Shown one piece after another: positions 1 through 8,405 of a stretch of 64,000 nucleotides of DNA (its first letter is position 1; each line of letters begins with the position of its first letter). The notes under the pieces are model-generated. The model searched no databases and was not told the DNA's origin. It worked only from the letters and a program-made list of their open reading frames with translations. Made by a program: the position numbers and the translations under genes. Source of the stretch: Janthinobacterium saanense (GTDB taxonomy: Bacteria; Pseudomonadota; Gammaproteobacteria; Burkholderiales; Burkholderiaceae_D); the NCBI RefSeq assembly GCF_014200675.1, contig NZ_JACHCI010000012.1, positions 123,204 to 187,203 on the forward strand, read 5' to 3'.

Positions 1-1325
1 TCGCTCGAGAAACCGGCCGCGCCGCCATTGGCGTCGCCGTCTTCTTCCTCGGCTTCCTCTTCCTCTTCCTCGTCGTCGCCGACGGTCGCTGGCGCGGCCA
101 CGGCGGCTGGCGCTGGCGCATTGCTTTCGTTCAGATCGACGAAGCCGTCAACCACTTCATCGACCTTGACTTCGTCACGGGCGATTTTTTGCGACAGGGC
201 GACGATTTCAGCGATGGTGGTCGGGCAGGCGGAAATCGCCTGGATCATGTCTTTCAAGCCGCCTTCGATACGCTTGGCGATCTCGATCTCGCCTTCGCGC
301 GTCAGCAGCGCCACGGCGCCCATTTCACGCATATACATGCGCACAGGGTCGGTGGTGCGGCCGAAATCGGAGTCGACGGTCGACAGCGCGGTGGCGGCAG
401 CCGCTTCGACTTCATCATCGCTGGTGACGGTGGCGACGTTGTCCGTCAACAACAGGCTTTCCGCGTCAGGGGCGCGCTCGTAGACGGCGATACCCATGTC
501 GTTGAAGGTGGCGATGATGCCTTCGATCGCTTCCGGATCGATAATGTTTTCTGGCAATTGGTCATTGATCTCGGCATAGGTCAGGAAGCCGCGCTCCTTG
601 CCCATATTGATCAAGCCCGTGATTTGCTTGCGGCGGCGTTCCAGATCCGCTGCGGAGGCTTCCGGATCGCCCAAAGCGTCCGCCATGCCGCCCTTGGCCT
701 TGCGGTCGCGGGCTTTCGAGACGGCCTTCAGTTCGGCGCGTTCGACGGCGTTCAGTGCTGCCACTTCATCGTTTTCCGGCGTGAATTCGCTCGGCTTGCG
801 GCCACGGCGGCCTGGCACCTTGACGGTCGGCAGGAAATAATTCGAGGTATCGATGGCGGCCAGGGCGTCGGCGTCGGTGGTCTTGCTGACCGCTTGTGCG
901 CCGCTGATGATGGTCACTGGCGCCTGCTCTACCTTGGCGCGCACCACTTTGGAACGGGCAGCCGTCACCACCTTGTTGGTGGCGGCGCTCTCGGTCACTT
1001 TACGTGGCGCAGCAGCGACCTTGACGCCAGGCGCAATTTTTACGCTCGGCACTTTGACCGGCGCAGCTTCAGCCGCATCAGCCACCGCCTCGACGACAGC
1101 TTCGGCAGCAGGCGCTTCTGGCGCCGCGTCGGCTGGCGGCACGGCCAGGCGCGAACGGCTCTTCTTCACCACCGTGACCACGGTCGGCGTAGTGGCCGGC
1201 GCTTCCGGATTCGCTTGCGCATTATCGATGAAGTAAGATAAAGTCGTTTTCGGTACGGCAAGTTGCGCCGAAGCAGGACGGGGAGCCTTGGCGGACAACG
1301 TTAATGTTTTTGGCGTATTCTTCAT
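1..1325 (-). CDS. rpoD: RNA polymerase primary sigma factor RpoD (sigma-70), 5' part only
   Basis: Housekeeping sigma factor that directs core RNA polymerase to vegetative promoters. About 441 N-terminal residues are visible and the gene runs off the left edge. After a roughly 170-residue Ala/Lys/Val-rich extension typical of Burkholderiales RpoD comes region 1.1 (KQITGLINMGKERGFLTYAE, then NDQLPENIIDPEAIE), then region 1.2 (DPVRMYMREMG, LLTREGEIEIAKRIE), and the start of the non-conserved region with its acidic Glu/Asp run. Promoter-binding regions 2 to 4 are outside the window. The ATG at 1325 (MKNTPKTLTL) is the first in-frame start. dnaG, often next to rpoD in other proteobacteria, is not upstream here. 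Confidence 0.95.
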   Translation of the reverse strand, partial: MKNTPKTLTLSAKAPRPASAQLAVPKTTLSYFIDNAQANPEAPATTPTVVTVVKKSRSRLAVPPADAAPEAPAAEAVVEAVADAAEAAPVKVPSVKIAPGVKVAAAPRKVTESAATNKVVTAARSKVVRAKVEQAPVTIISGAQAVSKTTDADALAAIDTSNYFLPTVKVPGRRGRKPSEFTPENDEVAALNAVERAELKAVSKARDRKAKGGMADALGDPEASAADLERRRKQITGLINMGKERGFLTYAEINDQLPENIIDPEAIEGIIATFNDMGIAVYERAPDAESLLLTDNVATVTSDDEVEAAAATALSTVDSDFGRTTDPVRMYMREMGAVALLTREGEIEIAKRIEGGLKDMIQAISACPTTIAEIVALSQKIARDEVKVDEVVDGFVDLNESNAPAPAAVAAPATVGDDEEEEEEAEEEDGDANGGAAGFSS

Positions 1326-1958
1326 AGATATCTCTTAATGCGAGACCAGATGGTGTCGGCGCGAAGTGAATGATCCCACCTAAGCCTGCGAAACCGGACT
1401 CGATGGAGCGTGTTGTTGCGGCTGCCGTCTACAGGCAGCGGCGCCTGTTTATCGGAACGTTCAAGGCCCGCGCATACTGGAGCAGGAGCGGCGAGGCCGA
1501 AGCCGGGTCAGATAAATAAGCGATGTACATTGCGGAATGAAAAAAAGCCCGTACCAGAACGGGCTTGAATCTATTGTTGTTCAGTGAAGACACAGCGGAG
1601 AGCAAGATTATGTAGGAAACACCGTTATCTGGATAATTGATAAGCAAAATACCGCATATCAACAATACGCATAATTGCGCTTCAACAAGACCTTGCTACC
1701 ATCCCCTTTAGCTATGATCGAAACCTTGAAAAACAAGGCCTGATGATCACGGCGAGCCGACATTATACACATTTCCCGCATTTCGCGCCCTGCTTAATGC
1801 TCGCCCAATGCCACGCCCACCCCTGCATCAATGCCGGGACATGGATCAATCGCAGCTTAAATCCATATCAATCGCAGTAAAATCAGACAGTGAGTTGCCA
1901 AAAAAGACAATGCACTTGCCTGTGGCGCGTGCTATGCTCCCCTTTTATAGCCTAACCT
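1326..1958. other. Intergenic region between divergent rpoD and proQ-like gene
   Basis: No convincing gene. It should hold the rpoD promoter and the promoter of the ProQ/FinO gene. The only clear structure is a leftward terminator-like hairpin at 1539-1566. An open frame at 1429-1665 on the minus strand has no recognisable domain or ribosome binding site and spans that hairpin, so it is not called. Confidence 0.5.
1539..1566 (-). terminator. Rho-independent terminator, orphan
   Basis: Stem AAGCCCG (1545-1551) pairs with CGGGCTT (1560-1566) around an 8-base loop, followed on the minus strand by a T run. It lies about 215 bp upstream of the rpoD start with no gene before it, so it would end either a short untranslated RNA starting to its right or read-through transcription. 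Confidence 0.6.
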
Positions 1959-2477
1959 ATGATGTCGATGACCAGCTCCACGCCAGACCAGCAAGCCACC
2001 ACTCCTGACACGCCAGCCGATGCAGCAGTTGCAGTTGCAACAACTGCCGCCGCTACTGCTACCTCGGCTACGCCCGCCGGCCTGACCGCGCGCGCCCTGC
2101 TCAAGCAGTTCCAGGAGCAATTTCCGCCTTTCCGCGAATGCCTGCCCTTGTCCATCGGCATCGACAAGCAGATTCTGGCCCGCCTGCCGGACCTGGACCG
2201 CAAGCTGATGCGCACGGCGCTGGGTATCCACACCGGCTCGCTGCGCTATCTGCGCGTGATGGAAAAAGCCAAGGTACGCTACGACCTCGACGGCACTGCC
2301 GGCGCGGAAGTGACGCAAACCCACCGCGATCACGCCACGCAAGTATTGCAACAGCGCTTCAAGAAAGAAGCCGACCGCAAGAAAGCTGAACGCGAAGCAG
2401 CAGCGACCGAAGAAGCAAACCGTTTGCGCCTTGAAAAGCTGAACCAGCTGACCGCGAAATTCTCGCGCAAAGGCTGA
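1959..2477 (+). CDS. ProQ/FinO domain RNA chaperone
   Basis: RNA-binding chaperone of the ProQ/FinO family, which binds structured sRNAs and mRNA 3' ends. 172 residues: an Ala/Thr-rich low-complexity N-terminus (1-41), a FinO-type domain (about 42-130, with LLKQFQEQFPPF, PLSIGIDKQI and RTALGIHTGSLRYL), and a basic Lys/Arg/Glu tail (about 135-172) likely to be a helical RNA-contacting extension. The start is ambiguous (ATG codons at residues 1, 2 and 4). The exonuclease gene follows 9 bp later, suggesting one RNA-metabolism operon. Confidence 0.9.
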   Translation: MMSMTSSTPDQQATTPDTPADAAVAVATTAAATATSATPAGLTARALLKQFQEQFPPFRECLPLSIGIDKQILARLPDLDRKLMRTALGIHTGSLRYLRVMEKAKVRYDLDGTAGAEVTQTHRDHATQVLQQRFKKEADRKKAEREAAATEEANRLRLEKLNQLTAKFSRKG

Positions 2478-2486
2478 TACGGCTTC

Positions 2487-3125
2487 ATGGAAACAGCAGT
2501 CCCGCCGCCACTACCGCCCTACCAGGGCATACAACTAGCCCAGGTCAAGCTGGTACGCACCAGCGATGATGCGCGCGAGGCCATGGCGGCCCTGTTGGCG
2601 GCCGACGCGATCGGTTTCGATACCGAATCGAAGCCGACTTTCGTCAAGGGCGAGTCTTCTACCGGCCCGCATTTGATACAGCTGGCGACCGACGATATCG
2701 CCTACCTGTTCCAGGTGGGCGTAGCGCCCACGCCTGCGCTGGCGGAATTGAAGGCCATCCTCGAATCGACCACCACCATCAAGGTGGGTTTTGGCTTGTC
2801 TGACGACGTCAAGCGCTTGCGCGCCAAACTGGGCATCATGCCGGCCCAGGTGCTCGACCTGTCCGTCGCCTTGCGCGGCGGCCAGCGCAATGACCTGGGG
2901 GCCAAGACGGCGGTGGCCAAGTTCTTTGGCCAGCACCTGCAAAAATCCAAGAAAATCTCCACCACCAACTGGGCGTCAACGCGCCTGACGGACAAGCAGA
3001 TTTTATATGCGGCCGACGATGCGCAAGTCGCCCTGCGCGTGTACCGCCGCTGGATCGCCGAGGGCGGCAAGGTAGCGCCGCAAAAAGCGCCGCGCCCTGC
3101 GCCCCTTCCACAGCCCGCCGTCTAG
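2487..3125 (+). CDS. 3'-5' exonuclease of the DEDDy family (RNase D-like exonuclease domain)
   Basis: Single-domain 3'-5' exonuclease, 212 residues. Exo I is FDTES (D45, E47), Exo II lies in GFGLSDDVKRL (Asp near 106-107), and Exo III is YAADD (Y174, D178), a complete DEDDy metal-binding set. Being much shorter than RNase D and lacking HRDC domains, it is a stand-alone exonuclease; whether it acts on RNA or DNA cannot be decided, though linkage to a ProQ-like RNA chaperone 9 bp upstream favours RNA. Its stop overlaps the stop of the convergent MocR gene by about 3-4 bases, with no terminator between them. Confidence 0.88.
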   Translation: METAVPPPLPPYQGIQLAQVKLVRTSDDAREAMAALLAADAIGFDTESKPTFVKGESSTGPHLIQLATDDIAYLFQVGVAPTPALAELKAILESTTTIKVGFGLSDDVKRLRAKLGIMPAQVLDLSVALRGGQRNDLGAKTAVAKFFGQHLQKSKKISTTNWASTRLTDKQILYAADDAQVALRVYRRWIAEGGKVAPQKAPRPAPLPQPAV

Positions 3126-4564
3126 CCCTCTCTTGCCGACAATTGTTGTGCGACCAGCCGCCCCAGGGTGGCCATCGCCGCTGCCACCGGCGCACGCCAG
3201 GGGTGGCCATAATTGAGGCGGATGCAGTGCCCGAAAGCGCGCGTGGCAGAAAAAATCGGCCCGGGCGCGATACTGATGCCCGCTTCCAAAGCACTCCTGT
3301 GCAGGGCCAGCGCATCGCATCCATCGGGTAATTCCAGCCAGACAAAATAACCGCCCTGCGGCCGCGACACGCGCGTGCCTGGCGGAAAATGTTCGGCGAT
3401 CGCCTGCAGCATGCAACGTTGCTGCGCGGCCAGGGTCAACCGCAGCTGGCGCAAGTGGCGCTCGTAACCGCCCTGCGCCAGATAATCGGCCAGCGCCATT
3501 TGCAGGGGCACTGGCGCCGACAGGCTGGTGGTCAGCTTGAGCCGCTCGACCTGGCGCGCAAACCGCCCGGCCACCACCCAGCCCAGGCGAAACCCCGGCG
3601 CCAGCGTTTTTGAAAACGAACTGCAATGCATGACCAGGCCCTGGCTGTCCGCACTTTTGCTCAAGCCAGGGCGCTGCCTGCCAAAATACAGTTCGCCATA
3701 CACATCGTCTTCGATCAGCGGCACCGCATGCCTCGCCAACAACTCCACCAGCGCGCGCTTCTTTTCCAGCGGCATCAGGCTGCCCAGCGGATTTTGAAAA
3801 CTGGTCATCAGCCAGCACGCCTTCGGTTGATGCCGTTCCAGCAAGACCGCCAGCGCATCGAGGTCGACGCCATCGCGGGGACTGGTGGCGATCTCGACGG
3901 CTTTCAGCTCCAGCCTTTCCAGCGCCTGCAGACAGGCATAAAAACTGGGCGACTCGATCAGCACCGTGTCGCCAGGCCGCGTGACAGCCTGCAAACACAG
4001 GTTCAAGGCTTCCAGCGCACCATTGGTGATGACGATCTCGTCGCTGGAAACATGTACGCCATCGAGCTGGTAGCGCAAGGCGATCTGGCGGCGCAGCTCG
4101 GCGTTGCCCAGTGATAAATCCGTCACCGCGCTCCAGGGGTCAAAACGGCGCATGCTGGCCGACACGGCCCGCGCCAGCCTGGCCATCGGATACAGTTCAG
4201 GGCTGGGAAAGGCCGAGCCCAAAGGCACAATATCGCGTGCGCCGCAGGCGCCAAGCACCTCGAACACCAGGTCGCTGACATCGACGTCGGTACGCACTTC
4301 GGCCGGGCGCGAACTGGCCGGCTCAAGCGCCAGTGCATGAGTTTGCTGCGCCACGTAATACCCTGAACGGGGCCGCGACACGATCAGGCCACGCGCTTCG
4401 AGCAGATAATAGGCCTGGAATACCGTCGACGGACTGATGGCCTGCCGTGCCTGCTGCTGGCGCACGGACGGCAGCTTGTCGCCAGGCAACAGCAGCTGAG
4501 CAGCAATCATGGTGGCGATCTCGTCCGCCAATACTTCATATCGCTTCAAGCCCTCACTCCTCAT
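3122..4564 (-). CDS. MocR-type transcriptional regulator (GntR winged helix plus aminotransferase fold)
   Basis: PLP-dependent MocR/PdxR-type regulator, about 480 residues. An N-terminal GntR winged helix (LPGDKLPSVRQ, SPSTVFQAYYLLEARG) is joined to a fold-type I aminotransferase domain with the PLP lysine in SSFSKTLAPGFRLGW (K319 from this start) and the cofactor Asp in IEDDVYGEL. The open frame reaches a TTG at 4594, but the ATG at 4564 is preferred because the upstream repeats would otherwise be coding. A TTG at 4549 (LKRYEVLADEI) preceded by AGGAG is a third possibility and gives the N-terminus most typical of the family. It is divergent from the cytochrome c pair, its likely target along with itself. 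Confidence 0.92.
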   Translation of the reverse strand: MRSEGLKRYEVLADEIATMIAAQLLLPGDKLPSVRQQQARQAISPSTVFQAYYLLEARGLIVSRPRSGYYVAQQTHALALEPASSRPAEVRTDVDVSDLVFEVLGACGARDIVPLGSAFPSPELYPMARLARAVSASMRRFDPWSAVTDLSLGNAELRRQIALRYQLDGVHVSSDEIVITNGALEALNLCLQAVTRPGDTVLIESPSFYACLQALERLELKAVEIATSPRDGVDLDALAVLLERHQPKACWLMTSFQNPLGSLMPLEKKRALVELLARHAVPLIEDDVYGELYFGRQRPGLSKSADSQGLVMHCSSFSKTLAPGFRLGWVVAGRFARQVERLKLTTSLSAPVPLQMALADYLAQGGYERHLRQLRLTLAAQQRCMLQAIAEHFPPGTRVSRPQGGYFVWLELPDGCDALALHRSALEAGISIAPGPIFSATRAFGHCIRLNYGHPWRAPVAAAMATLGRLVAQQLSAREG

Positions 4565-4608
4565 GCAAACTGATACGGTGTTTTCTTTATGCAACTGATC
4601 CTGTCAGT
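4563..4608. promoter_or_regulatory. Candidate MocR operator: direct repeats plus inverted repeat
   Basis: ATGCAAACTGATAC (4563-4576) and ATGCAACTGATCC (4589-4601) are direct repeats about 26 bp apart, and the second overlaps the inverted repeat ACTGA-n5-TCAGT (4594-4608). Combined direct and inverted repeats are the known layout of PdxR/MocR binding sites. They lie in the 115-bp divergent promoter region between the MocR gene and the cytochrome operon. Confidence 0.55.
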
Positions 4609-4679
4609 ATTGTTGTAAGCAGTATATCCTTGGCAATTAAGCCAGCATCGTCGGCCAGCACAGAGAGGTGAACTATTTC

Positions 4680-5405
4680 ATGCGAATTAACGTTTCCAGG
4701 CTCTCTTTCTTCCTGACCGGCATCGCCGTCCTGCTTCCCGGCTGGGCCATGGCGGCGCCGGCGACCCTGCCCGACAATCTGGAACAGCGCATCAAGGCTT
4801 GCACGGCTTGCCATGCAAAAAAGCAAGGCCAGGATGCCTTCTTTCCCCGCATCGCCGGCAAGCCGGCCGGCTATCTGTATAACCAGCTGGTGAATTTTCG
4901 CGAGGGACGGCGCCAGTATCCGATGATGACGTATATGGTGGAACATTTGCCGGACGCCTATCTGCGCGAGATCGCCGACTATTTTGCCGAACAACATCCC
5001 GCGCCGCCGCCCGCACAGCCCAGCAGTGCAGGCGCTGCCGCGCTGGCGCGGGGCCAGCAACTGGTGCAGCAAGGCGATAGCAGCAAGAAAATCCCCGCCT
5101 GCATCGCCTGCCATGGCGCCCAGCTGGCTGGTCTGGCCCCCGCCATCCCCGGCTTGCTGGGCTTGCCACGCGACTATATCAACGCCCAGTTTGGCGCCTG
5201 GAAGAATGGCATACGCCGCGCTCAGGCGCCCGACTGCATGGCGCAAATCGCCGAACGCCTGTCGAACGAAGACGTGGGCGCCATCTCGGCCTGGCTGGGC
5301 ACGCAAGTAGCCAGCGCCGAGACGCGCCCCGCAAGCAGCATCGCCCTGCCCTTGCCGCTGCACTGCGGCAGCGTGCCTGCTTCGAGCGCACAGGTGGCGC
5401 CATGA
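4680..5405 (+). CDS. Di-heme cytochrome c (cytochrome c4-like)
   Basis: Periplasmic electron carrier, 241 residues. A signal sequence (hydrophobic 9-25, cleavage near AMA-APATL) precedes two c-type domains with heme motifs CTACH (41-45) and CIACH (141-145), each followed by a cytochrome c4-like FPRIAGKPAGYLYNQL-type helix. A GTG at 4668 would add four residues; the ATG at 4680 behind GAGAGG is preferred. The stop overlaps the start of the next cytochrome gene (ATGA), so the two are translationally coupled. No oxidoreductase subunit lies nearby. Confidence 0.88.
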   Translation: MRINVSRLSFFLTGIAVLLPGWAMAAPATLPDNLEQRIKACTACHAKKQGQDAFFPRIAGKPAGYLYNQLVNFREGRRQYPMMTYMVEHLPDAYLREIADYFAEQHPAPPPAQPSSAGAAALARGQQLVQQGDSSKKIPACIACHGAQLAGLAPAIPGLLGLPRDYINAQFGAWKNGIRRAQAPDCMAQIAERLSNEDVGAISAWLGTQVASAETRPASSIALPLPLHCGSVPASSAQVAP

Positions 5406-6676
5406 AAAAACCCCTGATTGCTGCAGGCTTGCTGCTGATGCTCGCAGGCAGCGCCACATTCCTGCTGTGGCCAGACGACGATCTCGGCCCGCCCGCCCCG
5501 CCCAGCGGCTTGAATCAGGAACAGCTGGTCGCACGCGGTGCTTACTTGTCCAGGGCGGGCGACTGCATGGCTTGCCATACGACACGCGGTGGCGTGCCCT
5601 ATGCAGGCGGGCGCGCCCTGCAAACGCCATTCGGCCAGGTACTGTCTCCCAACATCACGGCGGACCGCGAAACGGGCATCGGCAGCTGGACGGCCGACGA
5701 TTTCTGGCGCGCGCTGCACAAGGGCAAGTCGAAAGATGGCCGTTTGCTCTATCCCGCCTTCCCCTACACCAATTACACCAAGGTGCGGCGCGAAGACAGC
5801 GACGCCCTGTACGCCTATTTCCAGAGCGTGCCGCCGCACAGGCAGGCAAACCTGCCGCATGCCTTGCGTTTTCCCTATAACCAGCAAATCGCGCTGGCCG
5901 CCTGGCGCGCCCTGTATTTCAAGCCGGCCGTCTACCAGCCAGTTGCCGGGCAAACCATGGAATGGAACCGGGGCGCCTATCTGGTGCAGGGACTGGGCCA
6001 TTGCAGCGCCTGCCACAGCAGCCGCACGACACTGGGTGGCAGCAACGATGGCTTGTCAGGCGGCCTGATCCCCGTGCTGGGCTGGTATGCGCCCTCGCTC
6101 ACCTCGGACGCAGAAGCAGGGTTAGGGGATTGGGAGACTGAGCATATCGTGCAATTGCTGAAAACCGGCGTCTCGCCACGCGCCACCGTGTTTGGCCCCA
6201 TGGCCGAGGTGGTAAGGCTAAGTCTGCAACATATGGACGAGCCCGATGTGCGGGCCATGGCGGTCTATCTGAAAAGCTTGCCCGGCCCCGCACAGCCGGC
6301 CAAGGCGGCGCCACGCGATACCTCGACAGCGGCGCAAGCCCAGCTGACAGCCGGCGCCGCGCTGTATGAAAGCCACTGCGCCAGCTGCCACCAGGCCGAT
6401 GGCAAGGGTGTGCCGCCCGGCTACCCGCCGCTGGCTGGCAACCGCGCATTGACGACTAACTCGGCGGTGAACGCCATCCGCATCGTGCTCAACGGCGGCT
6501 TCGCACCGGGCACGGCCGGCAACCCGCGCCCCTACAGCATGCCGCCATTCGGCCCGGTGCTGGATGACCGGGAAGTGGCAGCCGTGGTGACCTATTTAAG
6601 GGCAAGCTGGGGCAATGATGCGCCGGCGGTGTCGGCGCTGGAGGTTAATCGCTACCGCAGCGTGCCGCTCGAGTAA
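5402..6676 (+). CDS. Membrane-anchored tri-heme cytochrome c (alcohol/gluconate dehydrogenase cytochrome subunit type)
   Basis: 424-residue multiheme cytochrome with an N-terminal hydrophobic anchor or signal (residues 4-23) and three heme sites: CMACH (55-59), CSACH (201-205) and CASCH (326-330). Size, spacing and the GAYLSRAGDCMACH-type opening match the cytochrome subunit of membrane-bound alcohol, aldehyde or gluconate 2-dehydrogenases, which passes electrons to ubiquinone or a terminal oxidase. The usual quinoprotein or flavoprotein partner is absent; the partner here may be the di-heme cytochrome just upstream or an enzyme elsewhere. A strong bidirectional terminator follows. Confidence 0.9.
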   Translation: MKKPLIAAGLLLMLAGSATFLLWPDDDLGPPAPPSGLNQEQLVARGAYLSRAGDCMACHTTRGGVPYAGGRALQTPFGQVLSPNITADRETGIGSWTADDFWRALHKGKSKDGRLLYPAFPYTNYTKVRREDSDALYAYFQSVPPHRQANLPHALRFPYNQQIALAAWRALYFKPAVYQPVAGQTMEWNRGAYLVQGLGHCSACHSSRTTLGGSNDGLSGGLIPVLGWYAPSLTSDAEAGLGDWETEHIVQLLKTGVSPRATVFGPMAEVVRLSLQHMDEPDVRAMAVYLKSLPGPAQPAKAAPRDTSTAAQAQLTAGAALYESHCASCHQADGKGVPPGYPPLAGNRALTTNSAVNAIRIVLNGGFAPGTAGNPRPYSMPPFGPVLDDREVAAVVTYLRASWGNDAPAVSALEVNRYRSVPLE

Positions 6677-6684
6677 CAGACATG

Positions 6685-6710
6685 AAAAAGCCGGCAAACG
6701 CCGGCTTTTT
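6685..6710. terminator. Bidirectional Rho-independent terminator
   Basis: GCCGGC (6690-6695), loop AAAC, GCCGGC (6700-6705), flanked by five A on the left and five T on the right. It serves the cytochrome operon on the plus strand and lies 18 bp beyond the stop of the truncated rlmI on the minus strand. Confidence 0.85.
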
Positions 6711-6728
6711 CACTCGCAGCAGCAGTCA

Positions 6729-7364
6729 TCAGCGAAACTTGCTCTTGTGCCCAGTCTTCAAATCCAGCGCAAAGCGTACGCCGTTGTCGGTCAGCATGAC
6801 TTCATCGGGCGGTTCTTCGCCGGCCAGGGCGCCGTCGATCAGGGGCAAGCCTTCGCCTTTGCGCATCAGATCGTCGCAGCGCTCATACACGTTCGGGCAG
6901 CCGGTGGCGGCCATCAGCGATTGCACGATGGCCACTTTCCAGGCATCGACGCCGCCGGCGTTAAATTCGCAGATCAGATAACCTTGCGCGCCGCCAAACA
7001 ATTGCACCACCAGGCCGGACAAACCTTCTTCCTCGCCCTTGATCAGTGTCAATAGCTGGTTTTCACCGGCTTTCTTGATGGCCGGCAAACGCTTTTCGAT
7101 GGCAGCCTTGACACGGCGCTTGATCAGCGCGTGGTCGATGGGTTCATCTTCCTTGAAGGTCCAGATGCGGGCGCGGATCTGCGACTTCGAATTGTAAGCC
7201 GCGCGGGCAATGAATTGCCGGGACGAGCTTTGCACGATGGCCGTCGAGCCGGGCTTCATTTTTTCCTGCGGCTTGCCTTCGACTTTATCAATCGCAGACG
7301 CATAAATAAACGATTGGCCCAGCAAGCTTTTTTCCTTGCCTTGTTTGATGGTGATGATCAGCAT
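6729..7364 (-). pseudogene. rlmI: 3'-truncated rlmI (23S rRNA m5C methyltransferase lacking its catalytic domain)
   Basis: 211 residues matching only the N-terminal half of RlmI-type rRNA methyltransferases (normally about 390-400 residues): a PUA-like RNA-binding domain (MLIITIKQGKEKSLL, FIARAAYNSKSQIRARIW) and the following alpha/beta linker domain (LTLIKGEEEGLSGLVVQ, NVYERCDDLMRKGEGLP). It stops at LDLKTGHKSKFR, where the family enters the SAM-dependent methyltransferase domain (GHKTG-type junction). The whole SAM-binding and catalytic part is missing, and a terminator hairpin follows immediately, so the 3' half was lost by deletion. The remaining frame is intact, so a free RNA-binding fragment could still be made. 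Start at ATG 7364; the upstream extension of the frame is not RlmI-like. Confidence 0.8.
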
Positions 7365-7547
7365 GTAATTCCAGTGTAGTGAGCGGCATGCGCCGGTCGT
7401 CATAATTCCCGCATGATACCTCATGCCAAGCTGTCGCATCAGCTTGCATTCTATGCCTTGCCCCTTGCAGTCTGTCGCAGTAACGTAGTCACGGGCACCG
7501 GCTTGCCTTACTATCGACTCAACAACTTAATGATAGAAGGAGTTTCC

Positions 7548-8339
7548 ATGGTGCCTACAATTTTCCAGACCCGCCTGTCCGCCGCAGCGCGTGCCCTCCT
7601 GCTTGCCGTCGGCATGTGCGCCATGGCAACCGCTGCCACGCCAGCGCTGGCCTCGCCCCTCGACTGGATAGGTGGTAATAGCATCAAGGGCAGCGGCAAG
7701 CTGCAGAAACAAACGCGCGAAGTGGCCAATTTCAATGGCGTGGCGCTGAATGTTCCCGGCAACGTCGAACTGCGTATCGGCAACACCGACAGCATCACGA
7801 TAGAGACCGACGACAATCTCCTGCCTTTGATCGATACGGTGGTGGAAAACGGCACCCTGCGCATCCGTTCGGCGAAACGCAACACCAATTTTCGCCAGAC
7901 GGCGCTGACCATCGTGATACAGGCGCGTCACGTGGAGCGCATCAGCGTGGGCGGTTCGGGTAGCATCGACGCCATCGGCTTGCGCGGCGACAAGCTGCGC
8001 TTCGACGTGGGCGGCTCGGGCGCCATCAACGCGCGCGAGGTCGACAGCAGCAATGTCTCGATCAACATCGGTGGCAGCGGCAGTTTCAATGTCAGTGGTA
8101 AAACAGATCAGTTCACCGCTTCCATCGGCGGTTCTGGCAATATCCAGGCAGGCCGCCTGGCCGCCAAGGAAGTGCAAGTGAGCATAGGCGGTTCGGGCGA
8201 AGCGCAAGTGTGGGCCAAGGAAGACTTGAACATCAGCATAGGCGGCTCGGGCGAAGTAAGCTACTACGGCGACCCGCGCATCAGCAAGAGCATGCAGCGC
8301 TCGGGCAGTGTCAAGCGCCTGGGCGCCGCACCAAACTAA
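7548..8339 (+). CDS. Secreted DUF2807-type (head GIN domain) beta-repeat protein
   Basis: 263-residue exported protein of the putative auto-transporter adhesin head (GIN/DUF2807) group, function unknown. AGAAGGAG lies 5 bp before the ATG. A signal peptide (about 1-35, cleaved near ALA-SPLDW) is followed by a domain with VANFNGVALNVPGNVELRIG and then six GGSG-centred repeats of about 20 residues (SVGGSGSID, DVGGSGAIN, NIGGSGSFN, SIGGSGNIQ, SIGGSGEAQ, SIGGSGEVS), which would form rungs of a right-handed beta-helix. No anchor is visible, so it is probably periplasmic or surface-released. Monocistronic with its own terminator. Confidence 0.88.
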   Translation: MVPTIFQTRLSAAARALLLAVGMCAMATAATPALASPLDWIGGNSIKGSGKLQKQTREVANFNGVALNVPGNVELRIGNTDSITIETDDNLLPLIDTVVENGTLRIRSAKRNTNFRQTALTIVIQARHVERISVGGSGSIDAIGLRGDKLRFDVGGSGAINAREVDSSNVSINIGGSGSFNVSGKTDQFTASIGGSGNIQAGRLAAKEVQVSIGGSGEAQVWAKEDLNISIGGSGEVSYYGDPRISKSMQRSGSVKRLGAAPN

Positions 8340-8362
8340 ATCACTGCTTGCGGTACAAAAAA

Positions 8363-8390
8363 CAAAGCCCGGATCACTCCGGGCTTTGTC
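8363..8390. terminator. Bidirectional Rho-independent terminator
   Basis: AAAGCCCGGA (8364-8373), loop TCAC, TCCGGGCTTT (8378-8387). The T run is stronger on the minus strand (serving yaeQ) and weaker on the plus strand (serving the DUF2807 gene). Confidence 0.8.
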
Positions 8391-8405
8391 TTTATGAAAC
8401 TTCGC

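Noticed and set aside
1429..1665. 78-residue open frame on the minus strand upstream of rpoD
   Set aside because: No ribosome site or domain, spans a terminator hairpin, composition not like neighbouring genes.
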